A stretch of DNA of 64,000 nucleotides from Bryobacter sp. (GTDB lineage: Bacteria > Acidobacteriota > Terriglobia > Bryobacterales > Bryobacteraceae). How positions within the stretch are numbered: position 1 is the first letter of the stretch; the number at the start of each line of letters is the position of its first letter. Location: assembly GCA_022843625.1 (NCBI GenBank), contig JALHNH010000004.1, positions 62,001 through 126,000 of the forward strand. Direction: 5' to 3'. The position numbers and the translations under genes are program-made. The notes beneath the pieces were generated by a model. The model saw only the letters and a list, made by a program, of their open reading frames with translations, had not been told where the DNA came from and searched no databases. Positions 1 to 8,734 of this stretch are shown in pieces.

Positions 1-395
1 ACACAACACGCATCACATTCTTGGGCCACAGCCTGGGCGGGGCAATGGCAACGCTGGGGATAGTAGATATCAAGAAGAACTTGAAGCGTCCGCTGGTCGA
101 CCTTTGCACTTTCGGTGGACCCCGGGTCGGCAAGATCATTTTCCGCGTAAAGTTCAACAAGCTGATCAAAACATGCTTTCGCGTTGTGGAACTTCGAGAT
201 GTCGTCCCGCATGTCCCATCAAAGCTGACGCTATGGAACCACGTTGGCCGGGAGATTGAAGTACGCAGCAAAGAAAGCAATGCCCACAGCCTGAAGTCCT
301 ACTTGATTGGGCTGAAAGGGGTGAGTTCCCAGGAAACGCCTATTACGATCACCGAAGGCGCACGCAGCGGTGTTCTTACTACCCTGACCTACTAG
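1..395 (+). CDS. class 3 lipase, C-terminal part (cut by window edge)
   Basis: C-terminal part of a lipase_3-type alpha/beta hydrolase, a family that cleaves acylglycerols or other esters. The frame is open to the first base, so the true start lies outside the window. The nucleophile elbow GHSLGGAMA places the catalytic serine at bases 30-32. It is followed by FGGPRVGK (family signature FGxPRVGN), RDVVPHVP (expected catalytic Asp) and NHVGREIEV (expected catalytic His), so the whole triad is visible. Secretion cannot be judged without the N-terminus. Substrate is unknown; the family assignment is firm. Confidence 0.85.
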   Translation, partial: TTRITFLGHSLGGAMATLGIVDIKKNLKRPLVDLCTFGGPRVGKIIFRVKFNKLIKTCFRVVELRDVVPHVPSKLTLWNHVGREIEVRSKESNAHSLKSYLIGLKGVSSQETPITITEGARSGVLTTLTY

Positions 396-635
396 AGCTA
401 TCTAGTATGGAAACCGCAAATTAGTACAAAATGACCGCCCGCGGTCACATGACTCTCTGGCGACAAATCGCACTACCTTAGCCTGGATTGCAACATTCAG
501 GCAAAATCCTTTGACGGCTGTGTCAAATCAAAATAGTCAGAATGGCCCTTCCCGTGCCCTCTAGCAGTGTTCCTGATAGAGGATTTCCAGTTGAATCGGA
601 AATCCGTCTAGGGAACCGTAAAAGAGGAGATCTAG

Positions 636-905
636 ATGAATCGAGCATTGGGAATTTTAGCCATATCGGTCGTATCGATTTTAGGCGGCTGCACCACCGC
701 CGGACCCGCAGGCCAGCCTGGGCAAACGGGCCAGACCGGCCAAACAGGGCAGCAAGGCCAATCCGGCCAGTCAGGGCAAGTTGGTGAGCCCGGCCAAACC
801 GGTTCAATGGGCCAGACCGGGGATACAGGAAAGGCCGCTCCATGCCCGGCCGGGCAGCACCGATCTACATCTGTTGATGGAAAGCCAATTTGCGTCGTCG
901 ACTAG
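636..905 (+). CDS. small collagen-like lipoprotein
   Basis: An 89-residue protein with a lipoprotein signal: a hydrophobic stretch, then the lipobox LGGC, with Cys19 as the predicted lipidated residue. The mature part is almost wholly about 15 consecutive Gly-X-Y triplets (GPA, GQP, GQT, GQS, GEP and similar), rich in Gln and Thr. A short Cys-containing tail follows (PCPAGQH, then PICVVD). Such collagen-like tracts form triple helices in known bacterial proteins; that this one does is inference. An AGAGGAGA ribosome-binding site just upstream supports the start at 636. A hairpin follows the gene. Function unknown. Confidence 0.8.
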   Translation: MNRALGILAISVVSILGGCTTAGPAGQPGQTGQTGQTGQQGQSGQSGQVGEPGQTGSMGQTGDTGKAAPCPAGQHRSTSVDGKPICVVD

Positions 906-924
906 CCGGATCGGATTGATATTG

Positions 925-953
925 CAGACAGCCGCCTCTAAAGCGGCTGTCTG
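925..953. terminator. hairpin terminator between convergent genes
   Basis: Perfect 11-bp inverted repeat (cagacagccgc at 925-935, gcggctgtctg at 943-953) with a 7-nt loop, between the collagen-like lipoprotein and the convergent membrane-protein gene ending at 985. The downstream T content is modest (atttctggttt), so intrinsic termination is likely but not certain. It could serve both directions. Confidence 0.7.
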
Positions 954-984
954 ATTTCTGGTTTGGGAGCGTGTGGCCGATTTG

Positions 985-2487
985 TTATTGAAGAGGCTTT
1001 CGCTGCCAGAGCTCACTGCCAGCCAGATTTAGCGGTGGGTTGAGCGGTTGATAGTTTTGCTCTAGCCAGGCTTCCAGCGTCCTGAAGTGAGGGTCGATGC
1101 CGATTGCCGACGGAAACACACGCAGGAAGCCTTCGGTTGTGAGCCGCTGATAGAGCAGCCATTGCGGGGGGCTGGTTTTGAGGTGGTTTAATGCTTCTTG
1201 CTCTTCTGTCGCTGTCATTTGGCCTGGGCACAAATACGAAAACCTGGTTGGGTTCCTGGTTTGAGTAATGAAATAGTGAACCGGCATATATGGGTGGACA
1301 TAAAGAGTCTCGTTAGGGCGCACATGACTCAGCACCTGCTGCAGTTGCGCTTTATATGTTTTATCCACCCGAAGACTTCCAACCGGGCTTTCGATTTTCT
1401 CTGTATCTCGCCAGGTGCCAATCGTGTTGCTGGCAAAGGCCAGAGATAAAAGCAGAGGAACGACGGCAAAACGGATTCCTTTCCCTGCCGGTACCAGACT
1501 GGAAATGCCCACGACTGTCATCACGTACGGTAAGGCCGCGATGAAAGCGAGGTGGCCTAAGTCGGGCCTGGGGTAGGCGGTAATCACCAGAACCAGCATT
1601 GACACCAGCAGGTAGACGCTTTGTTGCTTCTTGAATACCAGATAGCCCCAAATTGCGATTGCTGTAATCGGCAGAATTGCAGGTAGCTCAATACAGGTGA
1701 GCATAATCAGAACCACTACTTTGGCGATGCCATCTGCGCCTTCAAAGACCCCGGCGATGCCCCCGTTCACGGCTCCGTAGGGGGTAATGTTCACTGAAGA
1801 ATAGTTCGTTCTGAGCCATTGCATTTGGTCCCAGAAGGGCAAAAAAGCGCCTTGGGCGGCCAGAAGAATGGCACCCGCCGCTGCGGTGATCGATACACCT
1901 GCGGTGAACGGGATGAGGCCTTTTCGATATATGCACACCATGGTGGCCGGGATGAGCAGCGCTAGCGACGGCGTGCACCAGGCGGCGGCTCCGAATGCAA
2001 CTCCTGCGGCAAGGTAATTAAGAGTGGATGCTTCGACGATGCAGCAAATGCCGATTAAGGCAAGCGTTGCGCTATCCCAACGGTGCTGGCCTATCAAGGC
2101 GGCAGTGTTGGCGGTCTGAAAGCACGTAAACAGAAAAGTTGCCAGAGCGGCTGTTGCGTTTGAAGAGAGTCTTGCGGAAAGCCAAAAAACAAGTGCAGCC
2201 TGGAGCGCCAAATCGAAGATCAACGGGATTCGCGCGGTGACAATTGAGACGCCGCATAATTTGAAGATGAGGGCCTGAATCCAGTAGCTGCCTGGGCCCA
2301 TGTGTATGAATAAATCCTTGTATGGAACTGCGCCGCCGGCGATACGCTGAGCGGGTTCAAGGATTACGCCCTCGTCGATGGCATCGAGCACCATCCGGTT
2401 GCTTTGCAATATGAGGAGGAAAATGGCGACTGCTACAAAAACTGCTGCAGAAATTAGAAATCGCTTCATTGCATCAGTGATCGGCAC
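985..2487 (-). CDS. polytopic membrane protein, GT-C/family-39-like
   Basis: A 500-residue integral membrane protein with roughly ten hydrophobic segments. The first loop holds DEG, followed by GGAVPYKDLF and MGPGSYW, an arrangement typical of GT-C glycosyltransferases related to dolichyl-phosphate-mannose mannosyltransferases, where the acidic residues of loop 1 are catalytic. By family this would transfer a sugar from a lipid carrier at the outer face of the inner membrane; donor and acceptor are unknown. It lies 7 bases after the lipocalin-like gene and is probably the last gene of that operon. It could instead be a non-enzymatic GT-C-like protein. Confidence 0.65.
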   Translation of the reverse strand: MPITDAMKRFLISAAVFVAVAIFLLILQSNRMVLDAIDEGVILEPAQRIAGGAVPYKDLFIHMGPGSYWIQALIFKLCGVSIVTARIPLIFDLALQAALVFWLSARLSSNATAALATFLFTCFQTANTAALIGQHRWDSATLALIGICCIVEASTLNYLAAGVAFGAAAWCTPSLALLIPATMVCIYRKGLIPFTAGVSITAAAGAILLAAQGAFLPFWDQMQWLRTNYSSVNITPYGAVNGGIAGVFEGADGIAKVVVLIMLTCIELPAILPITAIAIWGYLVFKKQQSVYLLVSMLVLVITAYPRPDLGHLAFIAALPYVMTVVGISSLVPAGKGIRFAVVPLLLSLAFASNTIGTWRDTEKIESPVGSLRVDKTYKAQLQQVLSHVRPNETLYVHPYMPVHYFITQTRNPTRFSYLCPGQMTATEEQEALNHLKTSPPQWLLYQRLTTEGFLRVFPSAIGIDPHFRTLEAWLEQNYQPLNPPLNLAGSELWQRKPLQ

Positions 2488-2494
2488 TTCTCTT

Positions 2495-3535
2495 CTATTT
2501 GCGTACGGCTTCGCGACGGGTAAATTGAACCTTGTTGTCGTAGCCGGTCATTTCAAGATATCCGGTGCCGGCGTGGGAGCCTGCGAACTGCATTGCGCCT
2601 TCCCAGTAGTTGGGGGTGAGTCTGCTCTTGCTGGTCAGTTCCTGATTGTCCAGTCTCGGGGTGGCTTTAAGATCGAGGTTGAGCTTCGGCACTTTGAGCT
2701 GCCACTCGATAGGATAAAACTTCCACTGACGTCCCGGGGTGAGCTGCATGTCGTTGGCTGTTAGGTGGGTACTGTGGCCTTGGGCATCAATATAGGTGCC
2801 GGCTGAATGCAAACTTGCTTTACCGTCTTTTTGCCGCAAGCGGTAAAGCATCAGCTCCGTGTTGTTTTCGAGCTGAATGGAAAACCAGTCCCATCCGGCG
2901 AGGTTGGGGTCGAGTTCACTGGAGAAATATTCGTGGTCCATCCAGGTGTTTCCTGTCACTTGGTGTACAGTGCCGTTGAGGGTGATTTGGCCTTTAGTAG
3001 CAAGGCGTGGAAAGGAGATGTAATGGCTGGCCTGCCCAGCTTGCGGCCCTTTTTGGCTCACACCGTTCTGCCCATGAATCACATGCGCTTTGCTGGGTGA
3101 GAGTGTGAGGTTAATTTGGAATTGGTTGTCGATAGCGGTCAGGTAGTGAGTTGACTGGGTGAGGCGGCATTCCCAGTTGCCATTCCAGATTCTTTCAGCT
3201 TTTGCATCCACCCCGGCAATCCCGGGGCCTGGCCGGTTCAAGCGCTCGGCATGAAAGAATTGCTTGCCTTCGATGTCGGTCAGAGCCAGGTGCGCCATAT
3301 AAGCATCACGAGTAGTCCAGATGGATTTGGCTTCGACCATTGGCTGAAGAGCGGCACGAAAGAACGTGAGCTCGTAGCCAAAGGGGCGCCCCTTATCGCT
3401 TCTTAGGTTGCCAGTGTAGTACCACCACTCCGTCTGGAAATCGGGATGCGAGAAGTGATCCCGTGGAAACTCGTACTTATAACCGGGCAGCGCCTTGAGA
3501 AAGGTAGCTGCGGCCAGAAAATCTCTTCTTGTCAT
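2495..3535 (-). CDS. AttH/CrtC-like lipocalin-type exported protein
   Basis: A 346-residue protein of the AttH / carotenoid-1,2-hydratase-like family (two lipocalin-like beta-barrels). Recognisable elements are DFQTEWWYYTGNL near residue 35, the GYELTFFR stretch, and WMDHEYFS with GWDWFSIQL in the second half. The N-terminus TRRDFLAAATFLKAL resembles a short Tat-type signal. Its start codon overlaps the stop of the FtsX permease by 4 bases, so the two are translationally coupled. Members are often encoded beside MacB/LolC-like transporters, and a role as a periplasmic partner is inferred. Carotenoid chemistry is not implied here. Confidence 0.8.
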   Translation of the reverse strand: MTRRDFLAAATFLKALPGYKYEFPRDHFSHPDFQTEWWYYTGNLRSDKGRPFGYELTFFRAALQPMVEAKSIWTTRDAYMAHLALTDIEGKQFFHAERLNRPGPGIAGVDAKAERIWNGNWECRLTQSTHYLTAIDNQFQINLTLSPSKAHVIHGQNGVSQKGPQAGQASHYISFPRLATKGQITLNGTVHQVTGNTWMDHEYFSSELDPNLAGWDWFSIQLENNTELMLYRLRQKDGKASLHSAGTYIDAQGHSTHLTANDMQLTPGRQWKFYPIEWQLKVPKLNLDLKATPRLDNQELTSKSRLTPNYWEGAMQFAGSHAGTGYLEMTGYDNKVQFTRREAVRK

Positions 3536-6024
3536 TCTTCGTGCATAACCTCAATCGGGTTGAGCCTGGTTGCGATTCGGGCTGGGTAGAGGCCTGCGAT
3601 CACTGTTGCGACGTAGGTAAAGGCGAGAGCGGAAAGCAGAGCCAGCACAGGCGTATGAAATTCGATCGTCCAGCCGAAACTCTGTTTGTTGATCACAAAG
3701 ATAAGCACGAGGCTGACCAGCGCTCCCGAGACAACCCCAATGATCTGCGAAAACAGGCCAATAAAAGCCGCCTCAAAAAGGATGATTCCCCTCACCTGAG
3801 AAGCCGCTGCACCCAGAAAGCGCAGCAACCCAATCTCGCGGCGGCGATCGATAATAAGCGCCAGCATGGCGCCCGCTACGCCCATCACGGCAACAAACAC
3901 CGCCACGGCTTCGAGGGCATAGGTAACGGCAAAGGTTTGGTCGAAGATCCGCACTGCCTCGTTTCGAAGTGCCCGATTCTCAAAAACAACGATGCGCCGG
4001 GGCGTGTAGGCTGCTTCAATTTGTTGGCGCAGCTTGACGCGGTCTGCGTCCGGACTGGTGTAGACAGCAAGGTTTGAAGCTTCATCCGCAGGGAGAAATT
4101 TCTTGATGATCGAATGGTCCAGAATAATATAGCCGTTCTCGCTCGAGTAATCGCGGAAGATGCCGGCAATGCGGAAGCTGGGGCGCTCCGTGCCTAGCGG
4201 GATCGTAAGCTTGTCGCCTACCTTTACACGATGCTTTTCTGAGAAGGGTTCGCTGACGATTACAGCTTCACCTTTCAACATGGCCTCGATTGCATCTTTT
4301 TGATCACCAGAACGCAGCGCCGTGCGGCCGTAGCGCATCTGGGCCTGAACGTCGCCGCCGGCTAGCGTCACCGGCAGGCCGTTGTAGCGGATCGTGTAGG
4401 CTCTAAAGCGGTCTACCGCAAGAACTCCAGGCAGAGCTTCGATTCGCTTTGCCACCTCTTCAGCGATGGTGGGGTGGCGGTCTACCGCCGCCATGCCCGC
4501 CGGCCTCAGATAAAAGTCGGCACGGATCTGCGTGTCGATCCAGGTGAGCATCGTTTCGCGAAAGCTGCCCACCATGATGCCAACGCTCGTCATCATCGCG
4601 ATTGCTGTGGCAAGTGCGGCAACAAGCACGCTACTGCGGCGCAACGCCCCAGCAAGGCTGCGGCCAGCGAGCAAAGATTGCACCCCGCCAAGGCCGGCAA
4701 TATGGCGGCCCCCAAACTGAATCAGGCTCGGTGCACTCAACGACCCTGCAGCCACCAGAGCGAGCGTTGCCAGGTAGCCACCGAAAGGCTTGTTAAAGAT
4801 CGGTGGTAGCTGACAGAGTGCCAGTGCAATCACGAGCAGCGCGGCCGCATAAACCAGGTTGCGGCTGGATGCTTGCTGCAAATTGGTATCGATCCGCCCC
4901 CGAGCCATTGCTTCCGTGGGCGCGATCTGGCCAGCTTCGAGAGCGGGAGCCAGTGCTGCCAGCAAGCTCACCGCAAGGCCAGTGCCCAGACTCACGGCAG
5001 CAGCGCCAAGGTTAAACTCTACCGGTGCAGCCGTGGATGAAACGTAGAGGGCTTGAACCGTAAGGCCAACCAGCTTCACTGCGCCTTCGGCCAGCAGCCG
5101 GCCCATCACCAGGCCAAGCGCGCCCCCGGCCAGGCCAAACACGGCGGCTTCAGCAAGAAAGGCAAGTGTCATTAATCGCCGCGTGCCACCAACAGCTCTA
5201 ACAATTCCAATCTCCGCGCGGCGCCGCACAACCGAAACGCTGATCGTGTTGTAAATCAGGAATGCTCCCACCATCAGGGCGATATAGCTAAGAACACGCA
5301 GGTTCCAGCGAAAAGCCTCCAGCATCTTGCGATTCTCTTCTTTGCGTGCGCCAATAGGACGAATTGTGGCACCGGCAGGGATATGGGGCTGGAGTTTTTC
5401 TACCCATTGGTCCACATTCTGTTTTTCGTTTTCGGGCAGCGAGATCAGGATTCGGTCCAGCCGGTTCAGACGATTGGTAACCGCCTCTGCATCCTCCAGA
5501 TCCATCAGGATGAGGTCACCATTCACCTGGCTTGCATCGATCGTGCCCAGGATCTTATAGCTCAAGGGCTGATCGTTGATCTGGAGGCGAAGCGTATCGC
5601 CCTTCTTGCCCAGGCTGGTTGTTGTGAAGATGCCATGCGCGCCGGACTGCGTAGGCTCAGCCTCGGTTTGACCTTCGATCAGCAAAGCATTGGCGAAGAC
5701 ATCGACTCCAACCAGGGTTACGGCTCGCGAGCTGTTGACAATGGCAAAGTCTTCGATTCGCGGGGAATAGCGAATGGGGTAAGGCAGCAGGCTGAGCTTG
5801 GCAAGCAGCGTCGCAGGCAGCCCGCCTGTAGCGAGAATCTCAATATCATCCTGACCGCTTACGGTTTCCATCGACGATTTGAAGCTGCCTGCAGCGGCTT
5901 CTCCCGCGATGTCCATCGCAAAGATTACGGCCACACCAAGAGCGATCGACAGGAGCGTCGTGATCGTGCGCCCCCGGTCTGCCCACAGAGGTCGCAGGAT
6001 CAGACGCTGCAGCAACAGCATCAT
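3532..6024 (-). CDS. FtsX-family ABC transporter permease
   Basis: An 830-residue ABC permease with two FtsX-type modules. The N-terminal helix (RTITTLLSIALGVAVIFAM) is followed by a periplasmic MacB-type domain, then a first FtsX block around residues 240-370 (VRRRAEIGIVRAVGG). A second half repeats the pattern, ending in RRREIGLLRFLGA and LNPIEVMHEE. Two modules in one chain suggest it acts without a second permease. It overlaps the ATPase gene upstream and the lipocalin-like gene downstream by 4 bases each. Such systems extract lipoproteins or export lipids/peptides; the substrate is not known. No MacA-like adaptor is encoded nearby. Confidence 0.88.
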   Translation of the reverse strand: MMLLLQRLILRPLWADRGRTITTLLSIALGVAVIFAMDIAGEAAAGSFKSSMETVSGQDDIEILATGGLPATLLAKLSLLPYPIRYSPRIEDFAIVNSSRAVTLVGVDVFANALLIEGQTEAEPTQSGAHGIFTTTSLGKKGDTLRLQINDQPLSYKILGTIDASQVNGDLILMDLEDAEAVTNRLNRLDRILISLPENEKQNVDQWVEKLQPHIPAGATIRPIGARKEENRKMLEAFRWNLRVLSYIALMVGAFLIYNTISVSVVRRRAEIGIVRAVGGTRRLMTLAFLAEAAVFGLAGGALGLVMGRLLAEGAVKLVGLTVQALYVSSTAAPVEFNLGAAAVSLGTGLAVSLLAALAPALEAGQIAPTEAMARGRIDTNLQQASSRNLVYAAALLVIALALCQLPPIFNKPFGGYLATLALVAAGSLSAPSLIQFGGRHIAGLGGVQSLLAGRSLAGALRRSSVLVAALATAIAMMTSVGIMVGSFRETMLTWIDTQIRADFYLRPAGMAAVDRHPTIAEEVAKRIEALPGVLAVDRFRAYTIRYNGLPVTLAGGDVQAQMRYGRTALRSGDQKDAIEAMLKGEAVIVSEPFSEKHRVKVGDKLTIPLGTERPSFRIAGIFRDYSSENGYIILDHSIIKKFLPADEASNLAVYTSPDADRVKLRQQIEAAYTPRRIVVFENRALRNEAVRIFDQTFAVTYALEAVAVFVAVMGVAGAMLALIIDRRREIGLLRFLGAAASQVRGIILFEAAFIGLFSQIIGVVSGALVSLVLIFVINKQSFGWTIEFHTPVLALLSALAFTYVATVIAGLYPARIATRLNPIEVMHEE

Positions 6025-6683
6025 ACGATCAGGCCGTCACGCATCTCGATGGTCTGGTCTGTGACACGCGTCGAATCCGCAGAATGGGTAGCCATTAGGA
6101 TCGCGGTCTGAAAATCGGTAGCGGCCCGGCGAAGCAGATCGAGTATGAGGTTTCCAGTGATAGTGTCGAGGTTGCCGATGGGCTCGTCGGCAAGAAGAAG
6201 TTTCGGTTCATGAACGAGCGCTCGCGCAATGGCAACTCGCTGCATTTGCCCGCCAGAAAGCTGGTGCGGCATTCGGTTGGCATAGTCGCCTAGCTCTACC
6301 CAGGTGAGTGTTTCGATGGCTCGTTGTCTGGGCTTGGGGCTGCCGGCCAGCAGCAGCGGGAGCTCCACGTTTTCGGCAACTGAGAGTGTAGGCAACAGTT
6401 GAAAATTCTGAAAAATGAAGCCCACCTTGGTCCGTCGTAAGGCAGTGAGCCCTGCATCGTCCAGGTTGCTGGTGATTTGGTTGTCGATCGAGACCTGGCC
6501 GCTGGAGGGAAAATCCATTGCCCCGGCAAGGTTCAGAAGCGTAGACTTACCGCACCCGCTTCGCCCTACCAGGGCGAAGAATTGGCCGGGATTCAGCTGC
6601 AACGACACCCCTGAAAGGGCACTCACTTGTTGACCTTGAGCCTGATACTGCTTGGTGACGTTTTCTATTTTGAGGAGGGCCAC
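6021..6683 (-). CDS. ABC transporter ATP-binding protein, LolD/MacB type
   Basis: A 220-residue nucleotide-binding subunit with all ABC motifs: Walker A GRSGCGKST near residue 39, Q-loop QNFQLLPTL, signature LSGGQMQRVAIARAL, Walker B LLLADEPIGNLD and the switch histidine in MATHS. The DEPxGNLD form is typical of the LolD/FtsE/MacB group and fits the FtsX-type permease encoded next, which starts within the stop codon of this gene. It is the first gene of the minus-strand operon that runs down to 985. It energises the permease at the cytoplasmic face. Confidence 0.92.
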   Translation of the reverse strand: MALLKIENVTKQYQAQGQQVSALSGVSLQLNPGQFFALVGRSGCGKSTLLNLAGAMDFPSSGQVSIDNQITSNLDDAGLTALRRTKVGFIFQNFQLLPTLSVAENVELPLLLAGSPKPRQRAIETLTWVELGDYANRMPHQLSGGQMQRVAIARALVHEPKLLLADEPIGNLDTITGNLILDLLRRAATDFQTAILMATHSADSTRVTDQTIEMRDGLIV

Positions 6684-6788
6684 TACTTACTTTGATTGTA
6701 GTGGGCTGCAAAAGATGGCTTTCTTAAACTCTTCGCAGTCTCAATAGAGATTGCAACCCAACCGCCGCGTCTTGCATCGCAAGATTTG

Positions 6789-7910
6789 ATGATGTCAATT
6801 TCGCTTTTCTTGCTGCTCTTCGCAGCCGATTTCTTCGCGCCAGTCGTCTCTGAACTGCGTAAAGCAGTCGAGACCGGCTATTACGACCAGCGCCTCACGG
6901 GTCTCGATTGGGATTCCCTCAAATTGCAGGAAGGCATGTCCGAAGCAGCCCTCTACAGCGAACTGAATCGGGTATTAAGCGTATTAAAGGACGGGCACAC
7001 CAGCGTAGTGCCGCCATCGGCACTAAGAAACCGCAAGGCTGCATCCCGCTTCGGCCTGGGCTTCGAGGCCCGCTTTCTCGAAGGCAAATTGGCAGTGATG
7101 GCAGTGCAGTCTGGCTCGCCGGTGGAAGCAACGGGTCTAAAGCGAGGCTGGCTTCTGCGAGCGGTCAACGGTTCGCAAGTGCCGGGCGAAGAAAAGGAAT
7201 TTGAAAAATGGATCCGTGATCTAGGAGTCGGCTCGCTCTGCGAGGCAGGCAATGTCGAGCTCTCCTTTCAGAACCTGCAAGGTACAACGCAGGACCACCG
7301 TGTAGCTTGCGCCATGATCCGCGAAGAGCCCGTCAGAACAGCCAGGATGCAGGGCAATACTCTAATAGCCGCCTTCGACCGTTTCGATGGCGCCTCCGTC
7401 GAATGGTTCAACAAAGTTCTTGAGGACAATCCCACTGCCAGCAGCATGGTTCTCGATCTGAGGGCGAATTTTGGTGGAGAGCGATCCGCATTGTTGAAGA
7501 TTGCAGACCGCCTGCTCGAAAAGAAAGTGGTTGTGGGCAGATCTGTCGCCCGCCGCGGAAAGGTCACTGAATGGAAAGTCGGCGGCGTGAAGCCCTTCAA
7601 CGGGCGCATCGTGGTTTTGGTAGACAGCGCAACCATGAGCGCCGGTGAAATCCTGGCAGCGGCACTGCAGGAAAACGGCCGCGCCAAAGTCCTGGGCCGC
7701 AAAACAGGCGGCAGCGTACTGCTGATGAGGAGAATCGCCCTGCCCGACGGCGGCGAATTGCGCCTCAGCATCGAAGACTTCGCAATGAACAGTGGCCGCA
7801 GACTCGAGAAAAACGGAGTGGATCCCGACGAAGTTCTAAAACTAGGCCTGGCCGACCTGAAACCAGGTCTAGACTCAGACCTCGCCCGCGCAATGGCATT
7901 GCTCCCTTAG
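6789..7910 (+). CDS. S41-family (tail-specific) peptidase
   Basis: A C-terminal-processing-type serine protease of about 373 residues with a short signal peptide (MSISLFLLLFAADFFA). A small helical region is followed by a PDZ domain (GFEARF to GLKRGWLLRAVNGSQV) and the S41 core with LDLRANFGG, the nucleophile region SATMSAGEI and the lysine region GRKTGGS, so the Ser/Lys dyad seems intact. The frame also allows TTG at 6786 and ATG at 6792; ATG 6789 is chosen, with no clear ribosome-binding site to decide. It probably works in the periplasm. It faces away from the ABC operon. Confidence 0.85.
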   Translation: MMSISLFLLLFAADFFAPVVSELRKAVETGYYDQRLTGLDWDSLKLQEGMSEAALYSELNRVLSVLKDGHTSVVPPSALRNRKAASRFGLGFEARFLEGKLAVMAVQSGSPVEATGLKRGWLLRAVNGSQVPGEEKEFEKWIRDLGVGSLCEAGNVELSFQNLQGTTQDHRVACAMIREEPVRTARMQGNTLIAAFDRFDGASVEWFNKVLEDNPTASSMVLDLRANFGGERSALLKIADRLLEKKVVVGRSVARRGKVTEWKVGGVKPFNGRIVVLVDSATMSAGEILAAALQENGRAKVLGRKTGGSVLLMRRIALPDGGELRLSIEDFAMNSGRRLEKNGVDPDEVLKLGLADLKPGLDSDLARAMALLP

Positions 7911-7932
7911 CGAGCAACTGCTTAAGCCTGGC

Positions 7933-8721
7933 TTAGACCGGCCCCGGCGCAGCCGAGATCCCCTTGATGATGGCCGAGGCCCTCTCAAACAGCATCGCCG
8001 TCTCGTTGCCGCACCCCAAAAAGGTAAAGCCCTTCTCTTTCCACATCTGCATCAGCTCAAGCGACCGGTTATGCGTACCCGGAGCAATCCCTCGCTTGAG
8101 GCATGCGTCGCGGATCTTCTCGTAAGCCGCCACAAACTTCGGATGAGTAAACTCCCCAGGCACACCAAGCGAAACACTCAAGTCTGCCGGGCCAATCATC
8201 ACGACATCCACCCCAGGCACGTCCAGTAGTTCGTCCACCCGGTTCAGCGCCGTCTCGGTTTCGATCTGCAACACCACCATCGTTTCCTGGTTATAGTGTT
8301 CGATCGCCTGCGGAATCGTCACCGCAGCATAGTCATAATTCACCGGGGTCAGGCCATAGCCTCTCACCCCAACCGGCGGGAACTTCGTCCACGAAATGGC
8401 TTGAGCCAAAAGCTCTGGGGATTCCACCCTCGGAAAGATTACCCCGGGCGCTCCCACATCGAGAGCTCGCGCAACCAGAGCATATTGCAGATCGGCCACG
8501 CGCACCAGCGGCGTGAAGTTCACATAAGGTGCGATCCGGCAAAGGTCCTGCACCGTCTCAAGGTCGAAGCCGCCGTGCTCACAATCGACGAAGGCCCAAT
8601 GGAAGCCAGCGGCGGCAAGCAGCTTTACAACTTCTTGCGAACGGAGCTGCCCAAAGCCGCAGCCATATTGAGCTTGCCCATTTTTCAGGGCTTCTTTGAC
8701 GAGGTTTTTTCGGAGTCCCAC
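7933..8721 (-). CDS. HpcH/HpaI-family class II aldolase
   Basis: A 262-residue TIM-barrel protein of the HpcH/HpaI family, metal-dependent aldolases and lyases acting on 2-keto-3-deoxy acids. Family hallmarks are CEHGGFDLETV, LVRVAD, GAPGVIFPRVESPE, the metal-binding Glu in QIETETALNRVDELL, and VMIGPADLSVSLGVPG. Length is normal. It lies 13 bases after bshC on the same strand and is probably co-transcribed with it. No sugar-acid catabolism genes are adjacent, so the substrate remains open. Confidence 0.88.
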   Translation of the reverse strand: MGLRKNLVKEALKNGQAQYGCGFGQLRSQEVVKLLAAAGFHWAFVDCEHGGFDLETVQDLCRIAPYVNFTPLVRVADLQYALVARALDVGAPGVIFPRVESPELLAQAISWTKFPPVGVRGYGLTPVNYDYAAVTIPQAIEHYNQETMVVLQIETETALNRVDELLDVPGVDVVMIGPADLSVSLGVPGEFTHPKFVAAYEKIRDACLKRGIAPGTHNRSLELMQMWKEKGFTFLGCGNETAMLFERASAIIKGISAAPGPV

Positions 8722-8734
8722 AGTGTTTAGGCCT

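Noticed and set aside
700-840. Repetitive ggccagaccggccaaacag-like DNA as a tandem repeat or CRISPR
   Set aside because: Units follow Gly-X-Y codons inside a coding frame and are not spaced by unique spacers.
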